Positions 17,289 to 25,975 of a DNA stretch of 64,000 nt are shown in pieces; position 1 is the first letter of the stretch; each line of letters starts with the position of its first letter. The translations under genes and the position numbers were made by a program. The stretch covers positions 372,001 through 436,000 of the forward strand of contig NZ_JALJCJ010000005.1 of assembly GCF_022899935.1 (NCBI RefSeq), in the 5' to 3' direction. The notes under the pieces were generated by a model. It made no database searches. It saw only the letters and a program-made list of their open reading frames with translations, and had not been told where the DNA came from. The DNA comes from Shinella curvata. Its GTDB lineage: Bacteria; Pseudomonadota; Alphaproteobacteria; Rhizobiales; Rhizobiaceae.

Positions 17289-18452
17289 ATGCGTTCTCTT
17301 CAAGGCCTGGCCTGCGCGGCGTTTCTCCTGGCTCAACACAACCAGGCAAATGCCGATTCAACCATAGATTACAGCATCGGTAGCGGCTGGTCCTCGAATA
17401 TTTTTAAAGACCCGACGACACTTTCGACCGTTTTCGGCGAAGCGAAGGTGGGGTTGCGGGGTTCGCTTGCGCTGGAAGATGCCCAGCTCGCCTATGGGCT
17501 TGCAGCAAGTGTGCAGCGTGTGGCGAAATATCCCTTCGCAAGCCAAAGCACGGCAGGGGTAGAGCTCGGACTTACCAGGGACATCGGCGAGGCCATCAAG
17601 CTGACCATCAAGGGCGGCATCGAGCACCGGCGCTCTGGTGATATCTTCCTTGCCTTGCCGGGCCTGCTGATCGGCTATCGCAAGGCCGATATCGCGGCTG
17701 CGGGAAGCATCGGCGTTACCGTCAAGCACAATGGCGGCAACAGCCATATCACCGCTTCGCTTTCCAGTCTGGACCGCGGACGAGCGCATTTCACCCTGGC
17801 TGGCCTGCGCCCCACGCAGCTCGAAGCCGGCAACCGGCTCTATGACCTGACGGCAGGTCATATCCGCCCGCTCTTCGGCGGCGAAGTGGGAGCGATGCTG
17901 CAATACCGCACCAACCACATCGACCGGTCCGAGCAAAAGACTTTCGGGCGGTTTCCCGCCGAGACGCTGCGCGGCTCGCTCGCCTATGGCCGCGTTTTCG
18001 GAAACCTCACGCTGCTGGCAGAGGCCGGCGTGGTCGGGGTCGCAAGCGCCAATCTCGGCAAGAGCGTGCAGCGCCTGCGCCCCTTCCTGAAGGGTGAGGC
18101 CGGGTGGCAGCTGCCACGCGAAGCCGTATTGAAGGCGAAGGTCGGGCGCGACATCCAGCTCGCCGATATCGACGATGCGCTGGGCGAGGACGTCCGTACG
18201 ATCGGTCTCTCGCTTGAAAAGGCATTGACGGAGAAGCTGAAGCTGACGCTCGCCTACGAGCACGCCTATAGCGACTGGCTCTATTACGACTACCGCACGC
18301 GGACGAAAACCGCGACGGCAACATTGAGCTACACGCTCGCCAAGGACGCCACGCTGGCACTGGAATACAGCCGTCTCGTGCGCCGCGAAAGCGACGAGGC
18401 CGCCGATTTTAAAGTCGACGGCCTTGCGGCGAGGATCATGGGCTCGTTCTGA
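17289..18452 (+). CDS. Outer-membrane beta-barrel protein
   Basis: The 387-residue protein has a short signal peptide (cleavage near NANADS, residue 23). It consists of amphipathic beta-strand pairs along its length and ends in Phe (AARIMGSF), the outer-membrane assembly signal. It resembles the BBP2-type outer-membrane beta-barrel family found near exopolysaccharide genes in rhizobia. No such genes are near here, so the substrate is unknown. The 249-base AT-rich gap before it probably carries divergent promoters for this gene and the small secreted protein gene. Confidence 0.75.
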   Translation: MRSLQGLACAAFLLAQHNQANADSTIDYSIGSGWSSNIFKDPTTLSTVFGEAKVGLRGSLALEDAQLAYGLAASVQRVAKYPFASQSTAGVELGLTRDIGEAIKLTIKGGIEHRRSGDIFLALPGLLIGYRKADIAAAGSIGVTVKHNGGNSHITASLSSLDRGRAHFTLAGLRPTQLEAGNRLYDLTAGHIRPLFGGEVGAMLQYRTNHIDRSEQKTFGRFPAETLRGSLAYGRVFGNLTLLAEAGVVGVASANLGKSVQRLRPFLKGEAGWQLPREAVLKAKVGRDIQLADIDDALGEDVRTIGLSLEKALTEKLKLTLAYEHAYSDWLYYDYRTRTKTATATLSYTLAKDATLALEYSRLVRRESDEAADFKVDGLAARIMGSF

Positions 18453-18456
18453 CGGC

Positions 18457-18903
18457 TCACCACTCCAGTTCCAGATGCGGCCGTCCATCCGAGGTCTTGT
18501 CTGCGGTGCGTCCCGTCTCGTCGACGGTGCAGTTCACGCGCTGGCGGAAAGCGGAAAAGCTGTCGAAGGTCACCACATCCACAGGTTCGTCGAAATGCAG
18601 GGTCATGCGGTAGCGGCCGGGCTGGCTGGTCAGCGCCTGTACGCCGAGTATCCGCGCATCGAAGGGCTGCCCCAGATAATGGCCACGCACACGCGAGCCC
18701 AGCATCCAGGGATTGAACGGCGGCCGGTTGCCTGCGGCCGCGTGTAACGTGTTCCAGTCGCGATAACCGTATTGCGCGGCGATCAGTTCGAGCGCGCGCG
18801 AATGGGAAACCGCGTCACCGTCGGCGGCAAAGCGTGCACGCAAACGCTTCGCCTGATCTTTCAGGGCATCAAGGGATGGCAGGGGCGTCGATGTCGAACG
18901 CAT
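18457..18903 (-). CDS. Glyoxalase-related protein
   Basis: The 148-residue protein has an N-terminal helical motif common to glyoxalase-related proteins: LDALKDQAKRLRARFAADG, then SHSRALELIAAQYGYRDWNTLHAA. A beta domain follows that does not show the usual glyoxalase metal ligands. The ATG at 18903 has GGAG about 8 bases upstream. Function is unknown. It converges on the outer-membrane gene with a gap of 4 bases. Confidence 0.72.
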   Translation of the reverse strand: MRSTSTPLPSLDALKDQAKRLRARFAADGDAVSHSRALELIAAQYGYRDWNTLHAAAGNRPPFNPWMLGSRVRGHYLGQPFDARILGVQALTSQPGRYRMTLHFDEPVDVVTFDSFSAFRQRVNCTVDETGRTADKTSDGRPHLELEW

Positions 18904-19137
18904 GTCGGAACTCCAGTCGTTGCATGCGTCATTTCGGAGGGAGCCCGCATTGCCACCGGTTCGCATGCCAAAAGCTGGAAGACCGATTTTTGAAAACGAG
19001 AGACTTCACCAAAGCTTGCGCTCGCGGACGGCGGGGGCTCTCACCCTGCCCCGCATATAGGCCTTCCCTCTCGTTTCGTCAAATCCCACCTTGCATGGCG
19101 GCCGCAGGCGTGGGAGCAAGTGCTGGGAGGAACCGCC

Positions 19138-19770
19138 ATGACGTCCGTCACCCTCATCGCCTTCGCCGCCGTCGCCTTCATCGGCATTGCCACGCCAGGC
19201 CCGACCGTACTTCTCGCACTCACCAATGGCTCGCGTTATGGCATCCGACGGGCGCTTCCCGGCATGATCGGCGCCGTTCTGTCGGATTTCGTACTGATCG
19301 GCGCGGTCGCACTCGGATTAGGCGCGCTGCTGGCAGCCTCCGAATTCTGGTTCTCCGTCGTCAAATGGCTGGGCGCAGGCTATCTCGCCTTTCTCGGTGT
19401 GCAGATGCTGCGCGCCAATGGCTCGCTTGGCAAGGCGCTTGACAATGCAAGCCCGAGTGTCGGCGCACCGGGCCCCATCTTCGCCAAGAGCCTTCTCGTC
19501 GCGGTCACCAATCCCAAGGGCTATCTTTTCTTCTCTGCCTTCCTGCCGCAGTTCATCGATCCCGCGGCTCCGCAAGCCGAACAATACATGCTGCTCGCCC
19601 TGGTCTTCGCGGCCATCGATTTCGTCGTGATGTTCGCCTATGCCACGCTCGGTGCGCAGGCGGTACGCATGCTGAAAACATCAGGCGCCGTATGGCTCGA
19701 CCGGATCTGCGGCGGTGCCCTGCTCGCACTTGCAGGTTCGCTTGCCTTCTATCGCCGCGCGGCAGGCTGA
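19138..19770 (+). CDS. LysE/RhtB-family amino acid exporter
   Basis: The 210-residue membrane protein has about six helices and the RhtB signatures IATPGPTVLLALTNGSRYG (residues 20-38) and SLLVAVTNPKGYLFFSAFLPQF. Members export amino acids such as homoserine, threonine, leucine or lysine; the substrate here is unknown. The ATG at 19138 has TGGGAGGA at 6 bases. The 234-base stretch before it shows no gene and probably holds its promoter. Confidence 0.9.
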   Translation: MTSVTLIAFAAVAFIGIATPGPTVLLALTNGSRYGIRRALPGMIGAVLSDFVLIGAVALGLGALLAASEFWFSVVKWLGAGYLAFLGVQMLRANGSLGKALDNASPSVGAPGPIFAKSLLVAVTNPKGYLFFSAFLPQFIDPAAPQAEQYMLLALVFAAIDFVVMFAYATLGAQAVRMLKTSGAVWLDRICGGALLALAGSLAFYRRAAG

Positions 19771-19799
19771 AGCCCGCCCCTGCCGGAGCGGGCTTCGTC
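19769..19799. terminator. Terminator between the exporter and ompW
   Basis: GAAGCCCGC and GCGGGCTTC form a perfect 9-bp stem over a 10-base loop, beginning at the exporter stop codon, followed by GTCTTT. It separates two convergent genes and may act in both directions. Confidence 0.65.
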
Positions 19800-19804
19800 T
19801 TTGC

Positions 19805-20491
19805 TCAGAAACGATAGGTGACGCCAGCGCCCACGAGCCAAGGGTTCAATTTCGCCTTGCCCGTGAGCGGCGCGCCGTTGAAATCGACCTTCCATTCGGG
19901 CTCGAGGAAGAGTTTCTTCACGTCGAAGTTCACGCCCCAGTGTTTGTCCAGCATGTAGTCGAAGCCGACCTGCAGGGCCGCGCCAAACTTGTTTTTCACG
20001 TCGAGATTGGTGAAGGCGCCGGATCCGGACTGGTTATAGAACAGCGTGTAGTTCACACCTGCGCCGACATAGGGTTTGAAGGCGCCGAAATCGGTGAAAT
20101 GATACTGCAATGTCACGGTCGGCGGCAGCAGCCAGGTCTTGCCCACCTTGCCGAGACCGGCGATCGACCCATCCCCTTCGATATTCGCATAGGTCGTGCC
20201 CAAAATGAGCTCGGCCGCGATGTTGTCGGTGAAGAAATAGGAGATATCGAGCTCGGGAACCACCGTATCCGAATAGGACAGACCGGAACCGGCGATACCA
20301 TCGACGAACCCCTTGTCGCTGGTGATCACGCCAAGACCACGCACGCGAACCTGCCACGGGCTTTGCGTGGCGAAATCCACCGCCGCCTCCGGCGGCGCCA
20401 TGCGCTCTTCAAGATCCGCCGCCAGCGCCGGGCCACCACAGGCCGCCAGACCCAGGACAACCGCGCCCAGCACCACGCCACTCTTCTTCAT
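19805..20491 (-). CDS. ompW: OmpW-family outer-membrane protein
   Basis: The 228-residue protein has a signal peptide (cleavage near PALAAD, residue 25) and the OmpW eight-strand barrel pattern. Characteristic stretches are SPWQVRVRGLGVITSD, PELDISYFFTDNIAAEL, LPPTVTLQYHF and KPYVGAGVNYTLFY, ending GVTYRF. OmpW forms a narrow hydrophobic channel in the outer membrane and is often tied to stress or small hydrophobic compounds. The ATG at 20491 has GGAGAG 5 bases upstream. Confidence 0.9.
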   Translation of the reverse strand: MKKSGVVLGAVVLGLAACGGPALAADLEERMAPPEAAVDFATQSPWQVRVRGLGVITSDKGFVDGIAGSGLSYSDTVVPELDISYFFTDNIAAELILGTTYANIEGDGSIAGLGKVGKTWLLPPTVTLQYHFTDFGAFKPYVGAGVNYTLFYNQSGSGAFTNLDVKNKFGAALQVGFDYMLDKHWGVNFDVKKLFLEPEWKVDFNGAPLTGKAKLNPWLVGAGVTYRF

Positions 20492-20569
20492 GCCATCTCT
20501 CCATCGTCACGACTCGTGTTTGCGAGGCGACTATGGAGCGGCACCGCACGGTGTCGTTTGAGATGAATC

Positions 20570-20597
20570 AAAAGAGGCCGGACAAAATCCCGGCCTC
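20570..20597 (-). terminator. Terminator downstream of the GNAT gene
   Basis: On the minus strand an 8-bp GAGGCCGG/CCGGCCTC stem with a 7-8 base loop is followed by TTTTGATT. It lies about 80 bases beyond the stop codon at 20679. Confidence 0.75.
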
Positions 20598-20678
20598 CCC
20601 AAAATGTGCATAAGAATTGACGATTGCCCAATCAAAACAATGACAAGCATCAAAAGGGTGGCGGATCGATACCGAGGC

Positions 20679-21266
20679 TCACGCGGCCTTGCGCTGGTCC
20701 GACACCAGGCGACGGCCGCTTGCGACGAGGACGCCGGCCGCACCGGAAAGCCATCCTTCCCTCAGTTCCAACGCCAGAAAACGGCGACGCTCGAACGGGC
20801 CGGGCATGACGAGGTGCTGCGCCTTGTCGGCAAAGAAGCCGAAACGTTCATAGTATTCGGGGTCGCCAACGAGCAGCACCGCACCGTGGCCCAGATCCCG
20901 CGCCTCGGTAAGGGCCGCCCGCATCAGCGCGCCACCGATACCCTTGCCCTCGTGCGCGCAATCGACGGCGAGCGGACCGAGAAGAAGGGCGGATACCGCA
21001 TTGCCATCGGCATCCACGCCCGCCTCGATATTCCACAGACGAACCGTACCGATGACATGGCCATGCGGATCACGCGCAACCAACGCCAGGCCTTCGGCCG
21101 GCAGGCGGCCGCGGCGGATCTTTTCCGACGACTTGCGGAAGCGGGCCTCGCCCATGACGCGGTCAAGCAGGCGCTCGCGCGCGACGATATCGCCAGCGTT
21201 TTCCTGGTCGATGGTGAAGACGGCCTGCGCGAAAAACGCGCGAACAGAGTCAAGAACAGTGGCCAT
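20679..21266 (-). CDS. GNAT-family N-acetyltransferase (YhbS-like)
   Basis: The 195-residue acetyltransferase shows the acetyl-CoA loop region (LGPLAVDCAHEGKGIGGALMRAALTEARDLG, residues about 97-127) and the YhbS-type segment VLLVGDPEYYERFGF. The ATG at 21266 was chosen because GGGAGG lies 5 bases upstream; a GTG 15 bases earlier overlaps that site. The substrate is unknown. Confidence 0.88.
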   Translation of the reverse strand: MATVLDSVRAFFAQAVFTIDQENAGDIVARERLLDRVMGEARFRKSSEKIRRGRLPAEGLALVARDPHGHVIGTVRLWNIEAGVDADGNAVSALLLGPLAVDCAHEGKGIGGALMRAALTEARDLGHGAVLLVGDPEYYERFGFFADKAQHLVMPGPFERRRFLALELREGWLSGAAGVLVASGRRLVSDQRKAA

Positions 21267-21365
21267 CCCGGCCTCCCGCACTTAATGGCCGCCACGAGCG
21301 GCCTCCCGGACATGGATGAATGCCTGCCCCGTCAAGGGCAGGCGAAGGCAATCTGGAAGCGATCT

Positions 21366-21392
21366 GTTTCACGCGGATGTCCCGCGTGAAAC
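21366..21392 (-). terminator. Stem-loop downstream of the ornithine decarboxylase gene
   Basis: GTTTCACGCGG and CCGCGTGAAAC form a perfect 11-bp stem just past the decarboxylase stop at 21398. No U-tract follows, so it may protect the 3' end rather than terminate efficiently. Confidence 0.55.
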
Positions 21393-21397
21393 CACTT

Positions 21398-22531
21398 TCA
21401 GATGACGTAGGCCTTGAGCGGCTCGAAGCCGTTGAAGGCGACGGCCGAGTAGGTCGTCGTGTAGGCACCGGTGCCCTCGATCAGAACCTCGTCGCCGATC
21501 GAAAGCGTGATCGGCAGCGGATACATGTTCTTTTCGTACATCACGTCGGCCGAATCGCAGGTCGGGCCGGCGAGCACGCAGGGCTCCATTTCGTCCTGAT
21601 CGCGCGCAGTGCGGATCGGGTAGCGGATCGCCTCGTCCATGGTTTCGGCGAGACCGCCGAACTTGCCGATGTCGAGGAAGACCCAGCGATGGTTGTCGTT
21701 GTCGGACTTCTTCGAGACGAGAACGACTTCCGCCTTGATGACACCCGCATTGCCGACCATGCCGCGGCCCGGCTCGATGATGGTTTCCGGGATCTGGTTG
21801 CCGAAGTGCTTCTTCAGCGCGCCGAAGATCGCCTTGCCATAGGCTTCGGCCGAGGGCACGTCGCGCAGGTACTTCGTCGGGAAGCCGCCACCCATATTGA
21901 CCATCTTGAGCTCGATGCCCTGCTTCTTCAGCTGCACGAAGACGCGCTTGGCATCGGCAAGAGCCGAATCCCAGGCATCAACCTTCGTCATCTGCGAGCC
22001 GACGTGGAACGACACGCCGTAGGAGACGAGACCGTTCTGGTGAGCGTAGACGAGCACGTCGACAGCCATCTGCGGCACGCAGCCGAACTTGCGCGACAGC
22101 GGCCATTCGGCACCTTCGCCATCCGTCAGGACGCGGCAGAACACGCGGGCACCCGGAGCGGCACGGCCGATCTTCTCGACTTCCTCATGGCTGTCGACGG
22201 CGAAGAGCGAAACGCCGAGCGCATGCGCCTTGGCAACGTCGCGTTCCTTCTTGATCGTGTTGCCGAATGAAATGCGCGACGGGGTCGCGCCGGCGTCGAG
22301 CGCCATTTCGATTTCAGCGACGGACGCGCAATCGAAGTTGGAGCCCATGGAGGCGAGCAGGCGCAGGACTTCCGGCGCCGGGTTGGCCTTGACGGCATAA
22401 TAGATCGAGCTGTCGGGCAGCGCGTGGCGGAACGCCTTGAAATTGTCGCGCACGACATCGAGATCGACCACGAGGCACGGACCGTCGGGACGTCGGGTGT
22501 TCAGGAAGTCGATAATACGTGCAGAAGCCAT
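21398..22531 (-). CDS. Ornithine (or lysine/ornithine) decarboxylase, PLP fold type III
   Basis: The 377-residue enzyme converts ornithine to putrescine (some homologues also lysine to cadaverine). PLP-lysine is Lys48 (YAVKANP), the phosphate loop GGGFP lies at 214-218, EPGR at 253-256, and the active-site pair Cys325-Asp326 in GPTCDSAD. It is of the short eukaryote-like type usual in alphaproteobacteria, not the large E. coli SpeF. The ATG at 22531 follows GGGGAA at about 7 bases. A leader of about 400 nucleotides fits the speF RNA motif. The divergent LysR gene may regulate it. Confidence 0.93.
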   Translation of the reverse strand: MASARIIDFLNTRRPDGPCLVVDLDVVRDNFKAFRHALPDSSIYYAVKANPAPEVLRLLASMGSNFDCASVAEIEMALDAGATPSRISFGNTIKKERDVAKAHALGVSLFAVDSHEEVEKIGRAAPGARVFCRVLTDGEGAEWPLSRKFGCVPQMAVDVLVYAHQNGLVSYGVSFHVGSQMTKVDAWDSALADAKRVFVQLKKQGIELKMVNMGGGFPTKYLRDVPSAEAYGKAIFGALKKHFGNQIPETIIEPGRGMVGNAGVIKAEVVLVSKKSDNDNHRWVFLDIGKFGGLAETMDEAIRYPIRTARDQDEMEPCVLAGPTCDSADVMYEKNMYPLPITLSIGDEVLIEGTGAYTTTYSAVAFNGFEPLKAYVI

Positions 22532-22935
22532 CTCGGTATTCCCCATATCCAGGTTGCTCCGGGAACAATCCCAGAGGACAAAGGGCAGATGCGTGCATGC
22601 GATGGAACCAGCCGGTGGAGACCCCGGAACCAAGCATGCGCATCATGCGCGAACGATGAACCGAAGCCCGCCTAGGCTTCAATTCGCTTTGTCTGCCATT
22701 GATTGGTGGGAGAACCCGACCGCACGTCCGGCAATGAAGGTGTGCCTCTTCAGTAACCCCGGCTGTTGGAAAGCCGGCAGACACCAGAAAGGCCCGCACC
22801 GTCGTTGCTTCAAGATGTCCTCGCTCTTCCGGTTGGCCGGAGAAACGACTGGAGGGGTTAGTTCCAGGTACCTTACCGAGTTCCTCACCAAATCGAGGGT
22901 CGGCGGACACCCACAGGCACGTGCGACTTTGGGCA
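22532..22935 (-). ncRNA. speF leader: speF-type 5' leader of the ornithine decarboxylase gene
   Basis: The roughly 400 bases between a promoter-like site and the decarboxylase start are non-coding and fold into many hairpins on the minus strand: CCGGCT/AGCCGG (22759-22777), a CCGG-capped stem near 22826-22845, and CTCTGGGA/TCCCGGAG just upstream of the coding region. Position, length and downstream gene match the speF motif described for alphaproteobacteria. That motif was found by comparative genomics and its ligand was not established when described. One frame stays open through most of the leader, probably by chance. A covariance search with the speF model would settle this. Confidence 0.6.
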
Positions 22936-22941
22936 GGGGTG

Positions 22942-22969
22942 AGATAAGAAGAATCGCTGTCGTAATCAA
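22942..22969 (-). promoter_or_regulatory. Candidate promoter for the decarboxylase leader
   Basis: On the minus strand TTGATT (22969-22964) and TTATCT (22947-22942) are 16 bases apart, placing transcription start near 22935. This gives a leader of about 400 nucleotides. It is a sequence match only. Confidence 0.4.
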
Positions 22970-23130
22970 GAGGTTTTTTGCGGCGTGCTATTGAAAATAT
23001 TCTCCAAGCCACGACATTCGCGGAACTGGTTTTCGTCGCATTCCTTTTCTACGCCAGGCCACCGAGACGCCAGGCAAGCGCGGCAACCCTGAAAACAGGC
23101 CTTTGCCGCGCACCATTCGAGTGGGGACAC

Positions 23131-24036
23131 ATGGATACACTGACCCGAATCCGGGCCTTCATCGACGTCGTCGACGCCGAAGGCTTTTCCGCAGCATCAC
23201 GCAAGACCGGCCGGTCGAAGGCGCTTCTGTCCAAATATGTGCGCGAACTCGAAGACGAACTCGGCGCACTGCTGCTCAATCGCACCACCCGCCAGTTCTC
23301 GATGACCGAGCCCGGCCACACCTATTACCGCACCGCTTCCGACATCCTCAAGGAAATCGACAATCTCGCTGATCTCGTGCGCGAGAAGAACACCGACCTG
23401 CGCGGCAAGCTGAAGGTTTCGGCTCCACGCACCTTCGTCGATGCCGATATCGGCCAGTCGCTGATCGATTTCGGCAAGGAACATCCGGAACTCTCGCTTG
23501 AAATCGTTTCCGACGACCGCTTCGTGGATCTGGTCGAGGAAGGCTTCGACGTTGCCGTGCGCATCACGCGCCTCGAGGATTCGGCGCTCATCGCCCGCAA
23601 GATCGGCGATTTTTATCTGAAGATGTGCGTCAGCCAGGAGTTTCTCGACCGGGTCGGCCCCATCAACCACCCGAGCGATCTCGCCCGCCTGCCCTGCATC
23701 ATAGATACCAATGGCAAGTCGCACAGCAACTGGCGCTTCATCGACGAAAAGGGTGGCGGCTTTTCCGTTCCGGTCAGCGGGCATATCGAGGTGAACAGCC
23801 CGACAGCCGCCGTGCGGGCGGCGGCCAGCGGTCTCGGCGTCGCTTCGGTGCCCGCCTTCATCGCCCGTTCCTGTCTGGATTCCGGCCGCATCGTCTCGAT
23901 CCTCGAGGAGTATCTTCCGACCGACCGCGGCATCTACGCGATCTATCCGCACCGGCGCTACCTGCCGGCGAAGGTGCGTACCTTCGTCGATTTTCTGCAT
24001 GCGTGGTTTCGCCGCCATCCCGGTATCGAGGCCTGA
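23131..24036 (+). CDS. LysR-family transcriptional regulator
   Basis: The 301-residue protein has the LysR winged helix (residues 1-60: TRIRAFIDVVDAEGFSAASR then KALLSKYVRELEDELGALLL) and a type 2 periplasmic-binding-like effector domain with the usual C-terminal LDSGRIVSILEEY stretch. The ATG at 23131 (MDTLTRIRAF) matches family starts and follows GTGGGGA. It is divergent from the ornithine decarboxylase gene, which makes that gene a natural target. About 160 bases upstream are AT-rich and hold its promoter. Confidence 0.9.
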   Translation: MDTLTRIRAFIDVVDAEGFSAASRKTGRSKALLSKYVRELEDELGALLLNRTTRQFSMTEPGHTYYRTASDILKEIDNLADLVREKNTDLRGKLKVSAPRTFVDADIGQSLIDFGKEHPELSLEIVSDDRFVDLVEEGFDVAVRITRLEDSALIARKIGDFYLKMCVSQEFLDRVGPINHPSDLARLPCIIDTNGKSHSNWRFIDEKGGGFSVPVSGHIEVNSPTAAVRAAASGLGVASVPAFIARSCLDSGRIVSILEEYLPTDRGIYAIYPHRRYLPAKVRTFVDFLHAWFRRHPGIEA

Positions 24037-24123
24037 CAAGGTCCCAATTCCGACCCATTTCAACCCCATTCAAACAGTCGACTCCAACACGCCCGCTTCC
24101 ATGCTGCAAGAGGCTTGAAACTG

Positions 24124-24765
24124 ATGCGATTCCTCCCTCTTCTCGCCGCAGGCGCCGCCCTTTTCGCCCCCGCTGCGGCGTTTGCTCATCCGCATATTTT
24201 CGCGGAGGCGCGGCTGGAAGTGGTTGCCGGCGAGGACGGCACGGTCAGCGAGTTACGCAATGTCTGGCGCTTCGACGAAATGTTTTCCGCCAGCGTCGTG
24301 ATGGATTTCGACAAGAACAGCAACGCGCAGCTAGACCCCGACGAACTCGCAGAGGTCGGCAGGACGGTGCTCGAATCGCTGGAGGAATTCGACTACTACA
24401 CGTCGATCACCGAGGACGGAAAAACCGTGAAGGTCGCCAAGCCCGACGCCATCAATGTCGATTATAAGGACGGCCAGCTCCTGATGTTCTTCACCGTTAA
24501 GCCCGGCGAAGCCATGCCGCTCAAGGGCAAGCTCACCTTCGGCGTCTATGACCCGACCATGTACGCGTCTATGGACTTCGCCTCGGATGACGATCTTGTC
24601 GCCGTCGGCGACAGGTTTTCCGCCTGCAAGCGCGCCGTCGTCCGGCCCGATGCCGACGAGGTGCTGGCGCAGAACCAGGACAGCCTGACCGACGCCTTCT
24701 TCAACGACCCGTCCGGCACCGACATGACGAAGCTCTTCGCCACTCGCCTGGAGATGACATGCTGA
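24124..24765 (+). CDS. DUF1007-family periplasmic protein with EF-hand-like loop
   Basis: The 213-residue protein has a signal peptide (cleavage after AAAFA, residue 21) leaving HPHIF at the mature N-terminus, a likely metal site. Residues 63-74 (DKNSNAQLDPDE) fit an EF-hand loop. DUF1007 proteins are usually encoded beside NicO-type nickel/cobalt transporters, as here: its stop overlaps the next gene by 7 bases. The ATG at 24124 is preferred over a TTG at 24115 that would sit on the AGAGG site. It probably binds or hands over metal in the periplasm. Confidence 0.85.
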   Translation: MRFLPLLAAGAALFAPAAAFAHPHIFAEARLEVVAGEDGTVSELRNVWRFDEMFSASVVMDFDKNSNAQLDPDELAEVGRTVLESLEEFDYYTSITEDGKTVKVAKPDAINVDYKDGQLLMFFTVKPGEAMPLKGKLTFGVYDPTMYASMDFASDDDLVAVGDRFSACKRAVVRPDADEVLAQNQDSLTDAFFNDPSGTDMTKLFATRLEMTC

Positions 24766-25766
24766 CCCGCAACCGCACGCTTGCGCTCCTCACGCTGACC
24801 GCAGCCGTTGTCATCACGGCGGGCCTCGCCCATGCCGCCTCCCCGCTCGGCATCGGCTCTGCGGAACCGGGCTTCAACACATCAGGCACATTCGGCAGCC
24901 TCTTCGGCTGGATCAATGCCCAGCAGCAGGGTTTTTACCGTCTGATGACGGGTGCGCTGAAGGACATGCGCGAGACCCCATGGGCGGCCTCGACGCTTGT
25001 CGGCCTGTCCTTCGCCTATGGTGTCTTCCATGCCGCAGGTCCCGGCCATGGCAAGGCGGTCATTTCCTCCTACATGCTCGCCAATGAGGTGGAGCTTAAA
25101 CGGGGCGTGCTTCTTTCCTTCCTCTCCTCCATCCTGCAGGGCATCGTGGCGATCCTGCTCGTCGGAGCGGCCTATCTCTTCCTGCGCGGCACCACGGTGT
25201 CGATGACCGACGCCACACGCGCGCTCGAAACGGGCAGCTATGCCCTCATCGCCCTCTTCGGCGCCTGGCTGCTCTTCAAGAAACTGCGACCCGCCGAACG
25301 CCGCGCTTCGGCGCTTGGCGCACAGGCCGTCGAGGTGCATGGCACGCGCGACCATCATGGCCATGTTCACCACCATCATGCCGGAGAGGTTTGTTCGACA
25401 TGCGGGCACGCCCATGCGCCGGATCCCGCTCTGTTGAAGGGCGACCGTTTTGCGCTGCGTGAAGCCTGGTCGGCCATCGTGGCCGTCGGCCTTCGCCCCT
25501 GCTCGGGGGCGCTGATCGTCTTGAGCTTCGCGCTCCTCAACGGCCTCTACTTCGGCGGTGTTCTTGCCGTCCTCGCCATGTCGATCGGCACGGCCATTAC
25601 CGTCTCGACGCTGGCCACGCTTGCCGTCACGGCGAAGGGGGCGGCTCTGCGCTTTGCCGGCAACGGCTCGGCCGCCGCCCGCGTCGGCACCGCCATCGAG
25701 ATCGGCGGTGCACTGATGGTCATGGTCCTGGGGCTATTGCTGCTCGGCGCTTCGCTGCAGATCTAG
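24759..25766 (+). CDS. NicO/RcnA-type nickel/cobalt transporter
   Basis: The 335-residue membrane protein has the NicO signatures FHAAGPGHGKAVISSY (about residues 89-104) and VGLRPCSGALIVL, about six helices, and a loop rich in His with two Cys between them (HHGHVHHHH then CSTCGHAH). RcnA-type members export nickel and cobalt. The N-terminus looks like a signal peptide or first helix. It overlaps the DUF1007 gene by 7 bases, so the two are translationally coupled. No RcnR-type repressor is adjacent. Confidence 0.87.
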   Translation: MLTRNRTLALLTLTAAVVITAGLAHAASPLGIGSAEPGFNTSGTFGSLFGWINAQQQGFYRLMTGALKDMRETPWAASTLVGLSFAYGVFHAAGPGHGKAVISSYMLANEVELKRGVLLSFLSSILQGIVAILLVGAAYLFLRGTTVSMTDATRALETGSYALIALFGAWLLFKKLRPAERRASALGAQAVEVHGTRDHHGHVHHHHAGEVCSTCGHAHAPDPALLKGDRFALREAWSAIVAVGLRPCSGALIVLSFALLNGLYFGGVLAVLAMSIGTAITVSTLATLAVTAKGAALRFAGNGSAAARVGTAIEIGGALMVMVLGLLLLGASLQI

Positions 25767-25975
25767 TTGCCGCGGTTGCGCTGGTAGCGGGCACGCAGCC
25801 AGAACAGCAGGAAGAAACCGAGCACCAGCAACGCGCCGAACAGACCGGCAAGCCACGGCGAGAAGCCGCCGATCGCGATCATGACGCGCGGCAGGAAGTA
25901 GAACACCACGCCCGTGCCGATGAGAATGACCAGTGCCGCAAGCGCGGCAGACTTTCCCTTGCTTTCCTCGCTCAT
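25763..25975 (-). CDS. Small membrane protein, two predicted helices
   Basis: The 70-residue protein has two hydrophobic helices (about residues 10-30 and 40-60) and a basic C-terminus (RARYQRNRGN). Its ATG overlaps the TGA of the upstream GNAT gene (ATGA), so it is translationally coupled and likely real. Its stop overlaps that of the convergent NicO gene by a shared CTAG. No family is recognised. Confidence 0.6.
   Translation of the reverse strand: MSEESKGKSAALAALVILIGTGVVFYFLPRVMIAIGGFSPWLAGLFGALLVLGFFLLFWLRARYQRNRGN

Noticed and set aside
22314-23012. Minus-strand open frame running through the decarboxylase leader into the gene in another frame
   Set aside because: It ends out of frame inside the decarboxylase and lacks a ribosome-binding site; a short regulatory peptide cannot be excluded but is not supported.
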